Of a stretch of DNA of 64,000 nt, positions 25,492-33,829 are shown in pieces. Source of the stretch: Clostridiaceae bacterium. Its GTDB lineage: Bacteria; Bacillota; Clostridia; Lachnospirales; Lachnospiraceae. A model generated the notes under the pieces. That model did not search any database, was not told the DNA's origin, and worked only from the letters and a program-made list of their open reading frames with translations. Made by a program: the position numbers and the translations under genes. Position 1 is the first letter of the stretch. Every line of letters starts with the position of its first letter. The DNA lies in the NCBI GenBank assembly GCA_009911065.1, contig QXWR01000017.1:32845-96844 (forward strand), in the 5' to 3' direction.

Positions 25492-25768
25492 AAAAAAAGC
25501 CATCTGTCATCCTGTCCGAAACAGACAGGGGACCAAATGACTATGTCACTTCGGCGGTACCACCCCTATTGATTTTCCTTTATGGCAGAATAAATCTTCT
25601 TTCAGGTCTGCTGGAAAACCCTCTTTCACTCCGTTAACGCCGGATTGCCACGCCGTACTTTCCTACGGAACTCCAAGGCGGGTTCAGTTTTCAGGGACAC
25701 AAAAACCTTTCACCAGTGGTTTTTTCTCTGGAAGTGTGTGAAAACTTACTGTTCCTTTTCTTCGTCAC
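25492..25768 (-). promoter_or_regulatory. T-box leader upstream of proS, proline specifier
   Basis: On the minus strand the conserved T-box core AGGGGTGGTACCGCC lies at about 25553-25567. Stem I to its 5' side contains an AGAGA-type bulge and GAACCCGCCTTGG, where the specifier position reads CCC or CCG, both proline codons. The terminator hairpin (CCCTGTCTG / GACAGG region, then seven T) lies at 25492-25541. Uncharged tRNA-Pro would favour the antiterminator and so proS and cca expression. Confidence 0.9.
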
Positions 25769-25773
25769 GGTTG

Positions 25774-25802
25774 ATTCTACGCTATTTGAGAGGGTTTGTC
25801 AA
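25774..25802 (-). promoter_or_regulatory. Promoter of the proS T-box transcript
   Basis: Minus-strand TTGACA (25797-25802) and TAGAAT (25774-25779) separated by 17 bp. Confidence 0.85.
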
Positions 25803-25956
25803 GATGAACTGCATATATGTTATAAAAAGTGCTACTTGTACAGTTGTTGGGCCAAAGCATATGCCTCATCGCCGCGGGCGATTTTAAATGGACATATGCC
25901 GTTTACGTTCACAGGGCGGGAATGTGACATACAGCTGGCATTCATACACATAACAT

Positions 25957-25964
25957 GTTATAAT
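25957..25964 (+). promoter_or_regulatory. Extended -10 promoter of the helicase gene
   Basis: TGTTATAAT gives an extended -10 element (TGn-TATAAT); no good -35. The gene-free stretch 25803-25950 to its left holds nothing else I can recognise. Confidence 0.45.
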
Positions 25965-26030
25965 TTTGTGAGTTTACAGAATGGAGCGGTTTGGGGGAAT
26001 TTGGATTACATCAGGGAGGAAAAGAACAAT

Positions 26031-27872
26031 ATGGCATTCCATGAGACACAGCTTGAGGCCATTCGCCATAAAGACGGGCCGATGTTGGTACTGGCAGGTC
26101 CGGGGTCAGGAAAGACTACAGTGATTACCCACCGGATTTGGTATCTGGTAGAGGAATATAAAGTGGAGCCTGCAGGAATCCTTGTGATTACGTTCACAAA
26201 GGCAGCAGCCCAGGAAATGAAGCTTCGTTTTCAGGTTCTTATGAAAGGGCGGCGGCTTCCAGTCAGCTTTGGGACTTTTCATGCAGTGTTTTTCAGTATT
26301 TTAAAACATGCTTATGGGTATGATGCATCCAATATTATCCGAGAGGAGGACCGGGTAAAGATCATCCGGGAGTTGATGGTGCAGCATCATGTGGATGTGG
26401 AGGATGAGGCGGATTTTGCAAATGGAATTTTGTCGGAGATCAGTGCAGTCAAAGGAGAAATGATCAACCTGGACCATTATTATTCCAAAAACTGTTCTGA
26501 AGAAATATTTAAAAAACTTTATCAGGGCTATATGGATGCTCTGGTGAGGCAGCGTCTTTTGGATTTTGATGATATGTTGGTTATGTGCTATGAGCTGTTT
26601 TCGCAAAGGAAGGATATTCTGGCTGCTTGGCAGCAGAAATACAGATACATTTTGGTGGACGAATTTCAGGATATTAACCGGGTTCAGTACGAGATTGTGC
26701 GGATGCTTGCTGCGCCGGAGGACAATCTGTTTATTGTGGGAGATGACGATCAGTCGATTTACCGCTTCCGGGGGGCAAAGCCGGAGATTATGTTGGGATT
26801 TCGGGCGGATTATCCAAAAGCCAAACAGACGCTTTTGGGAATCAATTACCGCTCCACAGCAGAGATTGTTGATGCGGCAGGGCGGTTGATCGGTCACAAT
26901 AAGACCCGTTACCCCAAGGAAATTCGTGCAAACCGGGGGAAGGGACGTCCAGTAGTCACAGCTGTATGGGAGGATGCCAGAGCAGAGACAAAGGGAATTG
27001 TAGAGGAGTTACAGGACTATGTCCGGATGGGGTATCATTGGTCTGACATGGCAGTTTTGTATCGGACCAGTCTGGAGCCGCGGCTTTTGATGGAACGACT
27101 CATGGAGTATAACATTCCTTTCCGGATGCGGGATACACTGCCTAACTTGTATGACCATTGGATTGCACTGGATATTTGTGCTTACATCCGAATGGCAGAG
27201 GAGAGAAATGTGAAAAGAGGAATGGCGGTTCGGGCCGACGTGTTAAGGGTGATGAACCGGCCAAAGCGTTATATTAGCAGGGAAGCCATTTCTGGACAGG
27301 AGATATCTTGGAGCGGCATAAAGGCATGGTATCAGGACAAAGACTGGATGGTGGAGCGGATTGAACAGCTGGAGTATGATTTGCGGATGATAGGAAAAAT
27401 GGCTCCGGTGGCAGCTGTAAATTACATCCGAAAAGGAGTGGGATATGACGAATATTTGCGGGAATACGCTGAATATCGGAGAATGAAGCCGGAAGAGCTT
27501 TTAGAGGTAGCGGACCAGCTTCAGGAGAGCGCAGCAGGTTATGGCACAGCAGAGGAATGGTTTTTACATATGAAAGAGTACGGAGAACAGCTGCGGGAGC
27601 AGGCCAGACATTTGGACAACAATATGGATTGTGTGTCTCTGATGACCATGCACAGCTCAAAGGGGCTGGAATTTCCCGTGGTTTATATTTTGGATGCCAA
27701 TGAGCGGGTGACGCCTCATCACAAGGCAGTGCTGGATGCGGATTTGGAGGAAGAGCGGCGGATGTTTTATGTGGCGATGACCAGGGCCAAGGAGCGGCTG
27801 CATGTGTGCTATGCCAAGGAGCGGTATGGGAAGGAGCAGGAACGGTCGCGGTTTATTGATGAATATTTGTAG
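26031..27872 (+). CDS. UvrD/PcrA-type superfamily 1 DNA helicase
   Basis: 613-aa ATP-dependent 3'-5' helicase. Motifs in order: Q motif FHETQLEAI, Walker A LAGPGSGKTT (residues 20-29), motif II VDEFQDIN, motif III FIVGDDDQSIYRFRGA, motif IV INYRST, motif V MTMHSSKGLEFPVVYI, motif VI MFYVAMTRAK. It is about 100 aa shorter than PcrA and lacks the usual C-terminal tail, so it may be a paralogue rather than PcrA itself. I start at ATG 26031 (AGGGAGG 12 nt upstream); the open frame extending to 25716 runs back into the T-box region and is not used. Stands alone on the plus strand. Confidence 0.92.
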   Translation: MAFHETQLEAIRHKDGPMLVLAGPGSGKTTVITHRIWYLVEEYKVEPAGILVITFTKAAAQEMKLRFQVLMKGRRLPVSFGTFHAVFFSILKHAYGYDASNIIREEDRVKIIRELMVQHHVDVEDEADFANGILSEISAVKGEMINLDHYYSKNCSEEIFKKLYQGYMDALVRQRLLDFDDMLVMCYELFSQRKDILAAWQQKYRYILVDEFQDINRVQYEIVRMLAAPEDNLFIVGDDDQSIYRFRGAKPEIMLGFRADYPKAKQTLLGINYRSTAEIVDAAGRLIGHNKTRYPKEIRANRGKGRPVVTAVWEDARAETKGIVEELQDYVRMGYHWSDMAVLYRTSLEPRLLMERLMEYNIPFRMRDTLPNLYDHWIALDICAYIRMAEERNVKRGMAVRADVLRVMNRPKRYISREAISGQEISWSGIKAWYQDKDWMVERIEQLEYDLRMIGKMAPVAAVNYIRKGVGYDEYLREYAEYRRMKPEELLEVADQLQESAAGYGTAEEWFLHMKEYGEQLREQARHLDNNMDCVSLMTMHSSKGLEFPVVYILDANERVTPHHKAVLDADLEEERRMFYVAMTRAKERLHVCYAKERYGKEQERSRFIDEYL

Positions 27873-27892
27873 GGTAATTCATTTTTTGGAGA

Positions 27893-28046
27893 AATGCTTT
27901 GGCGGTGCAACGAGTAAATAGCACTTGATATCCGCGCCCTCTGCACCCATGTGAAGCTAGCTGTAGGCTCCACTACGCCGTCGCTTCGCAGACGCACAGA
28001 TGACACGAATATCAAGCGCTTTTTACTCGCGGATTAATGCATTGCT
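27893..28046. repeat. Palindromic intergenic element R1
   Basis: CGAGTAAATAGCACTTGATA (27911-) pairs with the inverted copy ending at 28029 (ATATCAAGCGCTTTTTACTCG), with looser pairing outwards to 27893 and 28046. The 70-bp interior contains CCACTACGCCGTCGC and GACGCACAGATGACA, resembling the other palindromic elements at 47.8 and 61.4 kb. It sits directly after the helicase gene. Confidence 0.65.
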
Positions 28047-28061
28047 GTACTAGTGCGTCAT

Positions 28062-28131
28062 CCAGACAGAAATTATAGTAATGAACTGCCTGTCACGCAC
28101 CAGACAGCCCACAACTATAATTCCTGTGTGG
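28062..28131. terminator. Inverted repeat after the LysR gene, probable terminator
   Basis: CCAGACAGAAATTATAGT (28062-28079) and ACTATAATTCCTGTGTGG (28114-28131) are near-perfect inverted copies. The hairpin lies just downstream of the LysR stop codon on the minus strand but lacks a clear T-run. Confidence 0.5.
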
Positions 28132-28154
28132 GTGAAACACCCTCAATAAGATTT

Positions 28155-29087
28155 TTACGTTAGATTATAAGTTTTAGCATAGTTTTCCTGAATGAATTGG
28201 ACCACAGCCTTCTCGGCTCTGGATAAAGAGCTTTCATCTGCCCATACTAAATAGTGTTCGCTCAAGCCAAGAGATTTATAATTCAGTGATTTCACACAAA
28301 TATGATTGTTTTTCACATACCAGTTGTTTTTCAGCATTTGGTGTAAGAATATACCTGCACCTTTGTTTTCAGCAATTGATTGGAGAATATTGCCAAGACT
28401 GTTTAAATAGTGTACCTGTTTTGAAGATAAGAACCGTTGAAAATAAGGTATGCATTCTTTTTTGGAATATGTGATCAGTTCCAGGCTCTCGTACTCATCT
28501 TTATTGAGGGTTAGCTTTGACGCATAAGGATGTTTCGTGCTTAAAAAAATACGATACTCGTCTTTTAATAATACCTGAGAGTGGAAATTCATATGGTCAT
28601 ACTGTCTAAGATCTTGTTCTTTATCTTCCAGATTTACGGCAGTAATACCAATGTTGTAGTGGCCTTGCATTAGTTCCGAAGAAAAGTTTAGCATAGATAC
28701 CTCATGTAAGGAAATATTGATTTCAGGATATTTTTTTTGTATTCCCCATATAATATCTTCCAACATAAAATTACAAGCTACCGGGATTGCTGCCAGATGA
28801 ACAACACCAGAGATTCGTTCCCGTTCTTTTCGAAAAGACTGCCAAATTTCTATTTTTTGTTCCAGGGAATCCAGAATTGTTTTGCAATCGTAATAAACCT
28901 GCAGACCATATTCAGTTGGATAGGCTCCTTTTTTGGAACGGTGTAACAAGATTACTTCCAATTCTTCCTCAAAAGCACGTATGGATGCAGTGAGGGCTGG
29001 CTGTGTCATATACAATTCCTTAGCAGCCTGATTAAAAGAATGGCTTTCCACCACCTTTACAAAATAGCGTAACTGGTCCAGTTTCAA
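28155..29087 (-). CDS. LysR-family transcriptional regulator
   Basis: 310 aa with N-terminal winged helix-turn-helix MKLDQLRYFVKVVESHSFNQAAKELYMTQPALTASIRAFEEEL (residues 1-45) and a LysR substrate-binding domain from about residue 90. The start codon is TTG at 29087 with AAAGGAG 9 nt upstream. It is divergent from the SLC13-type transporter with about 200 bp between them, the usual layout for a LysR regulator that controls its neighbour; the intergenic region is AT-rich. The effector is probably the substrate of the transporter/amidohydrolase pair. Confidence 0.9.
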   Translation of the reverse strand: MKLDQLRYFVKVVESHSFNQAAKELYMTQPALTASIRAFEEELEVILLHRSKKGAYPTEYGLQVYYDCKTILDSLEQKIEIWQSFRKERERISGVVHLAAIPVACNFMLEDIIWGIQKKYPEINISLHEVSMLNFSSELMQGHYNIGITAVNLEDKEQDLRQYDHMNFHSQVLLKDEYRIFLSTKHPYASKLTLNKDEYESLELITYSKKECIPYFQRFLSSKQVHYLNSLGNILQSIAENKGAGIFLHQMLKNNWYVKNNHICVKSLNYKSLGLSEHYLVWADESSLSRAEKAVVQFIQENYAKTYNLT

Positions 29088-29289
29088 ACTTATTATCTCC
29101 TTTAAAATACATATCTTTGCTGTTTCTTATGTTACATTATACCAGTGAAATATCAAAAAGTCAGCAGAGGTTATAGATTGTTTTTATATCCTTTGATAAT
29201 AAACTGCAATTATACAAGCGGAATATATTGTGATAAAATTATCAATATAGAAAAACGTTAATGGATGCAAAGGATTGGGAGGTATTATT

Positions 29290-30756
29290 ATGACACAAGG
29301 AAAAGGAAACTTGCTGGTTGATCATAAACTTTTTTGGAAAATTGCAGTGGTTTTGTTGCAGTTTCTTGCAGTTTATTTGCCACCGGTTGGGCAAATGACT
29401 GTTTTGGGAATGCATATTGTATTTATTCTCATTGGCACTATTATTGGTTGGATTTTTATTGATCTTGGATGGCCGTCTGTTACTGGCATTGTTGCATTGG
29501 GAATCAGCGGCGCTTTTGATTCTATGGATGCTGCTTTGGCAGCTTGTTTGGGAAGCCAGACGCAATGGATGGTTTTTGGTGCATTGTTGATTTGCGCTTT
29601 TGTTGCAGAATCTGGTTTAGCAGATGTGATCGCTGGCTTTTTGTTAAATTTAAAGCTTTCCAGAAAAAGTCCTTTTATTATGAGTTTTTTCTTTTTTATC
29701 AGTGCATATATGGTCGCAGCGGTTTCTGCCTGTCAAATTGCGATTTTGCTCTTTATTGGATTATATCGCGGCATTGCAGAAAAAGCAAAAGTGAAACCAG
29801 GCGATTTGATTAACTCTTATTGGCTTTGCGGTCTGGCTTTGTGTTCTGTATTTGGCGAGATGCTTCCGCCGTATAAGATATCTATGATTATTTTGCTTAA
29901 TATTTATAACTCTGCAGTTGTTGTTCCTTTGTCAGTACTGCAAGGTATGCTATGGGGAATTGGCGGTTCTGTGGTTTTGACTCTTACTTATATATTTTTC
30001 TGTAAATATGTTATGCGGGTTGATTTGTCAGGTTTTGATCCTGATGTTTTACAGATTAAGAAGATAAGCCCAACCAAAGAACAAAAGACCATGTTGTGGT
30101 ATATTGGAATTATGGTTATTCTTTTGATAGTACCAAGCATTTTTTCATCCAGTAGTTTGCTGGTTTTCAGAGGAATGAATTATCTGGGGTTTGGCGGCCT
30201 GATGCTGATTCTGGTAATTGTAATGATGAGCGTTCCGGTAAACGGAAAGCCTCTTTTGGATATGGCTACTATGGGAAAGGGATTTAGTTGGAATGTGTTT
30301 TGGATGGCAGCTTTTTATACTACCATCAGCGGGTTTATTTCAAAACCAGAAGTAGGCATTTCAGCTTCTCTAAGTAACTGGTTTGCCCCCTTGTTACAGG
30401 TTATGCCTGCTGTTGTATTTGTAATATTGGCCATATATTTGTCCATGATCTTGTCCAATTTTTTAAATAATATGGTAGTGGCTTTGGTATTTATTAGTGC
30501 AATTATGGCTTTAAGCAGCAATATAGAAGGAATCAATATGGCGGCGGCGGCCCTGGCTATTTATTTGGGAAGCAACTGTTCCATCGGTTTGCCATCTGCC
30601 AATCCGGTAAATGCCATTACCTTTAGCAATACTGATTTGATTTCATTTAAGATGCAAAGCCGATTGGGATGGATTACAGGCTTTATTATGGCAACAATTT
30701 CGGTTGTTATGTATTTTATTATGGCGGTATTTTTTAATATGGCTGGAATTGCTTAA
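29290..30756 (+). CDS. SLC13/DASS-like permease
   Basis: 488-aa integral membrane protein with about 12 hydrophobic segments. It follows the ion-transporter fold with a loop after helix 4, SQTQWMVFGALLICAFVAESGLAD, and a C-terminal NxxS/T-P-like segment GSNCSIGLPSANPVNAIT, matching the second SNT-type motif region of divalent-anion:Na+ symporters. Substrate likely an organic acid. Codon usage is noticeably T-rich in third positions compared with neighbouring core genes. RBS GGGAGG precedes ATG 29290. The hydrolase-like gene follows after 38 nt. Confidence 0.78.
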   Translation: MTQGKGNLLVDHKLFWKIAVVLLQFLAVYLPPVGQMTVLGMHIVFILIGTIIGWIFIDLGWPSVTGIVALGISGAFDSMDAALAACLGSQTQWMVFGALLICAFVAESGLADVIAGFLLNLKLSRKSPFIMSFFFFISAYMVAAVSACQIAILLFIGLYRGIAEKAKVKPGDLINSYWLCGLALCSVFGEMLPPYKISMIILLNIYNSAVVVPLSVLQGMLWGIGGSVVLTLTYIFFCKYVMRVDLSGFDPDVLQIKKISPTKEQKTMLWYIGIMVILLIVPSIFSSSSLLVFRGMNYLGFGGLMLILVIVMMSVPVNGKPLLDMATMGKGFSWNVFWMAAFYTTISGFISKPEVGISASLSNWFAPLLQVMPAVVFVILAIYLSMILSNFLNNMVVALVFISAIMALSSNIEGINMAAAALAIYLGSNCSIGLPSANPVNAITFSNTDLISFKMQSRLGWITGFIMATISVVMYFIMAVFFNMAGIA

Positions 30757-30794
30757 ATATCTATTAAAATATTATATAAAATGGAGGTAGGAAC

Positions 30795-31637
30795 ATGAAA
30801 ATTATTGACATGCGTGTACGTGCTCCCTTTGCAGCGTATAAGGGCTGCAACCTGTTTAACAACGATTACATAACGCCAGACGGTCATGGTGGCGCCCGAA
30901 ATTATAAGATGCCCCCGTCTGTGCGTCAATTTTCTATGGAGCTGTTGATTCAGGAGGCAGATGAAGCCAATGTGGAAAAAATGGTGGTGCCGGTGCGCAA
31001 GAATCTCGGTGGAAATAATGAAGATCTGGCAGCCTTAATTCATCAGTATCCAGAACGAATTGTTGGACTGGCAGGCATTGATGTGGATTATATGACCATG
31101 AAGCCAGTGATTGAAGAAATAGAGAAATTTGTGGTGAATGGTCCATGTACAGGAATTATTTTGGAACCTGGGCAGGATAAGACGCCCTGGATGGTCAATG
31201 ATGTAAGGATATTTCCTGTTTATGACTATTGCCAGGAGAAGAACATTCCGATTTTTATGACCTATGGAGGCATTATGGTTCCAGGTGGTCTTCGCTATTA
31301 TATGCCAGTTCCATTAGATGATGTATTAGGAGCTTTTCCGCGTCTGAAAATTGGTTTGGCTCATGGAGGATGGCCTTTTGTGAATGAGATGTGTCAGATG
31401 GCAGTGAATCGAGGAAATCTGTATTTAGCTCCGGATTTTTATATGATTGAATCTCCTGGTCAGGAGGATTATGTGAGAGGCGCTAATTGTCTGTTGAAGG
31501 ATCGTTTGATGTTTGCATCAGCCTATCCGTTGATGCCATTGAAAGAATCTTCTGAATACTATATAAACAGTGGGATAAAAGAAGAAATCCTTCCTAATAT
31601 TATGTATAAAAATGCTGCTGCATTCCTTGGCTTGTAA
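30795..31637 (+). CDS. Amidohydrolase-2-fold protein lacking most metal ligands
   Basis: 280-aa TIM-barrel protein of the amidohydrolase_2 superfamily (related to lactonases and decarboxylases such as LigI and ACMSD). The usual N-terminal HxH is replaced by IDMRVRAPF, the second His segment reads IFMTYGG without His, LAHGGWPF retains its His, and the usual G-S-D-Y-P reads FASAYP, losing the Asp. So three of four expected metal positions are absent, suggesting a metal-independent or highly altered active site. Only the fold is assigned. RBS GGAGGTAGGAAC. Operon with the SLC13 permease; the two probably import and transform the same compound. Confidence 0.78.
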   Translation: MKIIDMRVRAPFAAYKGCNLFNNDYITPDGHGGARNYKMPPSVRQFSMELLIQEADEANVEKMVVPVRKNLGGNNEDLAALIHQYPERIVGLAGIDVDYMTMKPVIEEIEKFVVNGPCTGIILEPGQDKTPWMVNDVRIFPVYDYCQEKNIPIFMTYGGIMVPGGLRYYMPVPLDDVLGAFPRLKIGLAHGGWPFVNEMCQMAVNRGNLYLAPDFYMIESPGQEDYVRGANCLLKDRLMFASAYPLMPLKESSEYYINSGIKEEILPNIMYKNAAAFLGL

Positions 31638-31690
31638 AAGAGTATTAAAAAATTAAACCCTTTGGTACACCCCGATTTTTAGTGCATAGA

Positions 31691-31808
31691 TTGACAAAAT
31701 AAATTCCTCATGTTATCATACAGATAATCATAGCAACTGGTAATCAGAAGGAAAAGATCAAATATAATAAAAAGAAGTTGGAGCCAAATGGAGACATTTG
31801 GCTTTTTC
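31691..31808 (+). ncRNA. Candidate small RNA (promoter plus terminator, no ORF)
   Basis: TTGACA (31691-31696), 17 bp, TATCAT (31714-31719), then about 60 nt, then a terminator hairpin AGCCAAATG / CATTTGGCT (31782-31803) followed by TTTTT. No open frame with an RBS lies between, so a transcript of about 80 nt is predicted. It could instead be an unused leader. Confidence 0.4.
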
Positions 31809-31837
31809 CATATCATATGGAATTGCGTCCTATGAAA

Positions 31838-31935
31838 TAAAAACGCTCCGCGAGGATCTCACTGCGGCGGAAATGAATCATGTCGCCAAAGCGCCCCGCC
31901 GCAGGCGGAGAATCCTGCGGAGCAGGATTCTTTTT
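31838..31935. repeat. GC-rich REP-like palindromic block with terminator
   Basis: CGCTCCGCGAGGATCTC, GCCCCGCCGCAGGCGG and GAATCCTGC-GGA-GCAGGATTC-TTTTT (31910-31935) form consecutive hairpins; GC content is far above the surrounding AT-rich DNA. The rest of 31936-32110 shows nothing I recognise. Confidence 0.55.
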
Positions 31936-32110
31936 CACTTTATTAGAAAATTATGTGGAATTTGAGGCAGTGCCCTTTTCCATGATACCAGATTATATGC
32001 AATGGCTGGGGAAGTAAAATAGTTGACAATGATACGATTTGCACGCAGGTAAGAGAAAAAGTTTTTCAGTGGAGCCAGATTCAGAAAAGGGTTAAGAAAG
32101 GTTAGAATAT

Positions 32111-32653
32111 ATGTTCATTCAAAAATCATCCATAAGCTGTGTCCACATTTATTGTGGTGATGGAAAAGGAAAGACCTCCGCAGCCTTAGGGCTGGCAGTC
32201 CGGGCAGCAGGACGGGGGAGGAAGGTACTGATTGTGCGCTTTTTAAAAAGAGAAGATTCTGGAGAAGTGCCAGCGCTTAGGATAATTCCAGGGATAAAAG
32301 TAATAGCCTGTGACCAGGAGTTTGGGTTTGTATTTCGCATGAGTGATAAGGAGCGGGCAGAGGCAGCAAAGTATTATCAGCAGCAGTTTGAAAAGGCTTG
32401 TAAAGACGCGATCAGGGAAAATTATGATGTGCTGATATTGGATGAAATTCTGGCAGCATGTAATTATGGAATGGTGCAGGAAAAGGATGTGATCCATTTC
32501 CTGAAAAATCGTCCCCTGGGGCTGGAGGTGGCGCTGACCGGAAGAGATCCATCCGGGGATTTGCTTGCATGTGCAGACTATGTTTCAGAGATTCAGATGA
32601 GAAAGCATCCCTATGAAAAAGGAGTTCCGGCCAGGAAGGGAATTGAGTTTTAA
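32111..32653 (+). CDS. cobO: Cob(I)yrinic acid a,c-diamide adenosyltransferase (CobA/BtuR/CobO type)
   Basis: 180-aa P-loop enzyme that transfers adenosyl from ATP to Co(I) corrinoids. Walker A-type loop IYCGDGKGKTSAALGLAVRAAGRG (residues 14-37) with the family's alternative GxGKGKT, VRFLKREDSGE, and the LILDEILAACNYG block at about residue 115, all typical of CobA/BtuR. Links to the precorrin-2-forming hem cluster at the window start, both serving cobamides. RBS AAGGTTAG is weak. DUF1292 gene follows at 80 nt. Confidence 0.93.
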   Translation: MFIQKSSISCVHIYCGDGKGKTSAALGLAVRAAGRGRKVLIVRFLKREDSGEVPALRIIPGIKVIACDQEFGFVFRMSDKERAEAAKYYQQQFEKACKDAIRENYDVLILDEILAACNYGMVQEKDVIHFLKNRPLGLEVALTGRDPSGDLLACADYVSEIQMRKHPYEKGVPARKGIEF

Positions 32654-32733
32654 TGAAGTCTTCTAAAAATATTGTTTGCTTAATTTCCCAAACAGGTGTA
32701 AAATAAAATAAAAACACCAAGGAGAGTATGGAT

Positions 32734-33072
32734 ATGGAACAGAATCCTAAGATGGATACAGAGATGGAACAGGAACAGGAGCAGGAAGAGGTAACCGTCA
32801 CCCTTACCTTAGATGACGGCAGTGAGCTGGAATGTGTGGTACTTACAATATTTGACGCAGGAAAGCGGGAATATATCGCGCTTCTTCCCATGGACGGGCA
32901 GGAGGCGGAAGAGGGGGAAGTTTATCTGTACCGCTATTCGGAAGATGCAAACGGCAATCCCAGTCTGGAGAATATTGAAGACGATGAGGAATACGAGATT
33001 GTGGCAGAAGCCTTTGACGAGCTGTTGGATGAACAGGAGTTTGACGAGCTGGTAGGGGAGGATGAGATCTAA
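32734..33072 (+). CDS. DUF1292 family protein
   Basis: 112-aa very acidic soluble protein. After an N-terminal Glu/Gln-rich tail, residues 20-95 (VTVTLTLDDGSELECVVLTIFDA, YIALLPMDG, VYLYRYSED, YEIVAEAFDEL) match DUF1292, a small uncharacterised Firmicute family often near yqgF/ruvX. Start set to ATG 32734 since AAGGAG then lies 9 nt upstream; ATG 32728 would leave only 3 nt. Followed by the wall-binding protein gene. Confidence 0.85.
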   Translation: MEQNPKMDTEMEQEQEQEEVTVTLTLDDGSELECVVLTIFDAGKREYIALLPMDGQEAEEGEVYLYRYSEDANGNPSLENIEDDEEYEIVAEAFDELLDEQEFDELVGEDEI

Positions 33073-33107
33073 TAATAAAGCTGAATTGACAGAAAGGAGC
33101 TTTATTT

Positions 33108-33620
33108 ATGAAAAGAAAAGTCTTTGCAGCGACTATGGTGGCAGCAGTTCTTTCGATTTTGTCGTCAATGACTGCTTTTGCCCAGGGATGGGAAAAGGCA
33201 GAAAATAAATGGCGGTATTTTCAGGAAGACGGCACTGTGGCGAAAAATATGTGGATTGACACAGACGGCGGTCCCTACTGGGTAGGATCAGACGGCAACA
33301 TGGCAGAGCGTCAGTGGATTCACTATAATGACGCCTGGTATTATGTGGACAGCGGCGGAGGCATGGTCAAAAACCAGCTTTTAAAGCTGGAGGACGAGCG
33401 TTACTGGTTGGGGGAGGACGGAGTGATGGCTTCCAATCAGTGGCATCAGACAGAAGAGGGAAAGTGGTATTATCTTCAGGAAGACGGCAAGGCCATGAGA
33501 AATGGCTGGAAGCTAATTGACGGAGATCACTACTATTTTTTGAAAAGCGGGGTCATGGCTGTAGATTCTCTGGTATCCGGCAAGTACCGGGTAGGACCAG
33601 ACGGCAAATGGGTCCATTAA
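33108..33620 (+). CDS. Secreted protein of choline-binding-type wall repeats
   Basis: 170 aa: signal peptide MKRKVFAATMVAAVLSILSS with cleavage after AFA, then five to six aromatic-rich repeats of about 20 residues (ENKWRYFQEDGTVAKNMW, YWVGSDGNMAERQW, AWYYVDSGGGMVKNQ, RYWLGEDGVMASNQ, KWYYLQEDGKAMRNGW, HYYFLKSGVMAV) as in CW_binding_1 domains that bind teichoic acid choline or related wall polymers. There is no catalytic domain. RBS AAAGGAGC. A terminator follows. Confidence 0.88.
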   Translation: MKRKVFAATMVAAVLSILSSMTAFAQGWEKAENKWRYFQEDGTVAKNMWIDTDGGPYWVGSDGNMAERQWIHYNDAWYYVDSGGGMVKNQLLKLEDERYWLGEDGVMASNQWHQTEEGKWYYLQEDGKAMRNGWKLIDGDHYYFLKSGVMAVDSLVSGKYRVGPDGKWVH

Positions 33621-33648
33621 AATTTGCTGCAAAAGCAGGGACAAGTAA

Positions 33649-33689
33649 GGGAGAGAACGTATCCTATGGCGTTTTCTCCCTCCTTTTTT
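33649..33689 (+). terminator. Terminator after wall-binding protein
   Basis: GGGAGA-G-AACG pairs with CGTT-T-TCTCCC, followed by TCCTTTTTT. Confidence 0.8.
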
Positions 33690-33829
33690 ACAGCAGATTT
33701 CCCGCCGTCTGAATCGTTGCCATATATTTTCTGAATAAATTCCCAATCAAATGTTGAAAAATGATGCTAAATGCGATAATATGATAGGAAAAGCTAAAAA
33801 CCATAAAGAAAAACAAGAGGTGACAGGCG

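Noticed and set aside
25306..25503. 65-codon minus-strand frame between the proS T-box and proS
   Set aside because: It starts in the terminator T-run, has no RBS, and overlaps the start of proS; its hydrophobicity comes from the T-rich sequence.
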